From Treponema sp. (GTDB lineage: Bacteria > Spirochaetota > Spirochaetia > Treponematales > Breznakiellaceae): a stretch of 12,528 bases of DNA. The notes under the pieces are model-generated. The model had not been told where the DNA came from. It was given only the letters and a program-made list of their open reading frames with translations, and did not search any database. Positions 12,481 through 12,528 of this stretch are shown one piece after another. Position numbers and translations under genes: made by a program. The first letter of the stretch is position 1. Each line of letters opens with the position of its first letter. The stretch lies in NCBI GenBank assembly GCA_031283905.1, contig JAITAW010000054.1, positions 1-12,528 on the forward strand. The letters run 5' to 3'.

Positions 12481-12528
12481 GCCGCGTGGGGGGGGGGGGG
12501 GGGCCGCGCCGGCGCGCGCGCCGCGGGG
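12481..12528. other. Low-quality contig end
   Basis: A run of 16 Gs (12488-12503) followed by almost pure G and C. It breaks the PTS frame and is unlike anything else in the window, so it is most likely sequencing noise at a contig or read end rather than genomic sequence. Confidence 0.75.

Overview
The window looks like chromosomal DNA from a spirochaete, most like a host- or gut-associated Treponema. This rests on the GerMN-domain protein behind one N-terminal helix, the style of the 260-aa membrane protein and overall gene content; it is inference, because no rRNA, tRNA or other marker is present. Coding density is high and nearly all recognisable genes lie on the minus strand. The right end (about 12450-12528) is low-quality or artefactual sequence.

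Region 1 (1-4781, minus strand) is a complete branched-chain amino acid ABC transporter operon in the order livK-livH-livM-livG-livF. A near-consensus promoter lies before livK, and the HMG genes are joined by ATGA stop/start overlaps. Region 2 (4853-7039, minus strand) holds a polytopic membrane protein with a promoter placed so close to its ATG that the mRNA would be leaderless. Next come a 60-codon ORF with a strong Shine-Dalgarno (SD) sequence and a Fur/PerR-like box upstream, and a membrane-anchored GerMN-domain protein.

Region 3 (about 7160-9450, plus strand) is different: a cassette of five small genes (60, 66, 145, 102 and 67 codons), in part clearly AT-rich, pointing the opposite way to everything around it. 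It includes two CxxC zinc-ribbon-like proteins, a protein whose C-terminal half resembles the C-terminal domain of FtsZ without any GTPase, and a HicB-like protein without a HicA toxin. Related hairpins flank it, and a 16-bp exact repeat joins the 3' ends of its first and third genes. This is the best candidate for an undescribed system. Region 4 (9437-9880) is a run of five hairpins followed by a non-coding stretch with a 20-bp palindrome, and an SD-plus-ATG that runs head-on into the end of accA.

Region 5 (9834-12480, minus strand) has accA (acetyl-CoA carboxylase carboxyltransferase alpha), again with a promoter exactly placed for a leaderless message. It also has cutC, tightly coupled behind the 3' part of a glucose/N-acetylglucosamine-type PTS IICB gene that runs into the degraded contig end.

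The genes suggest a fermentative heterotroph importing amino acids (Liv) and sugars (PTS). The small-gene cassette is accessory.
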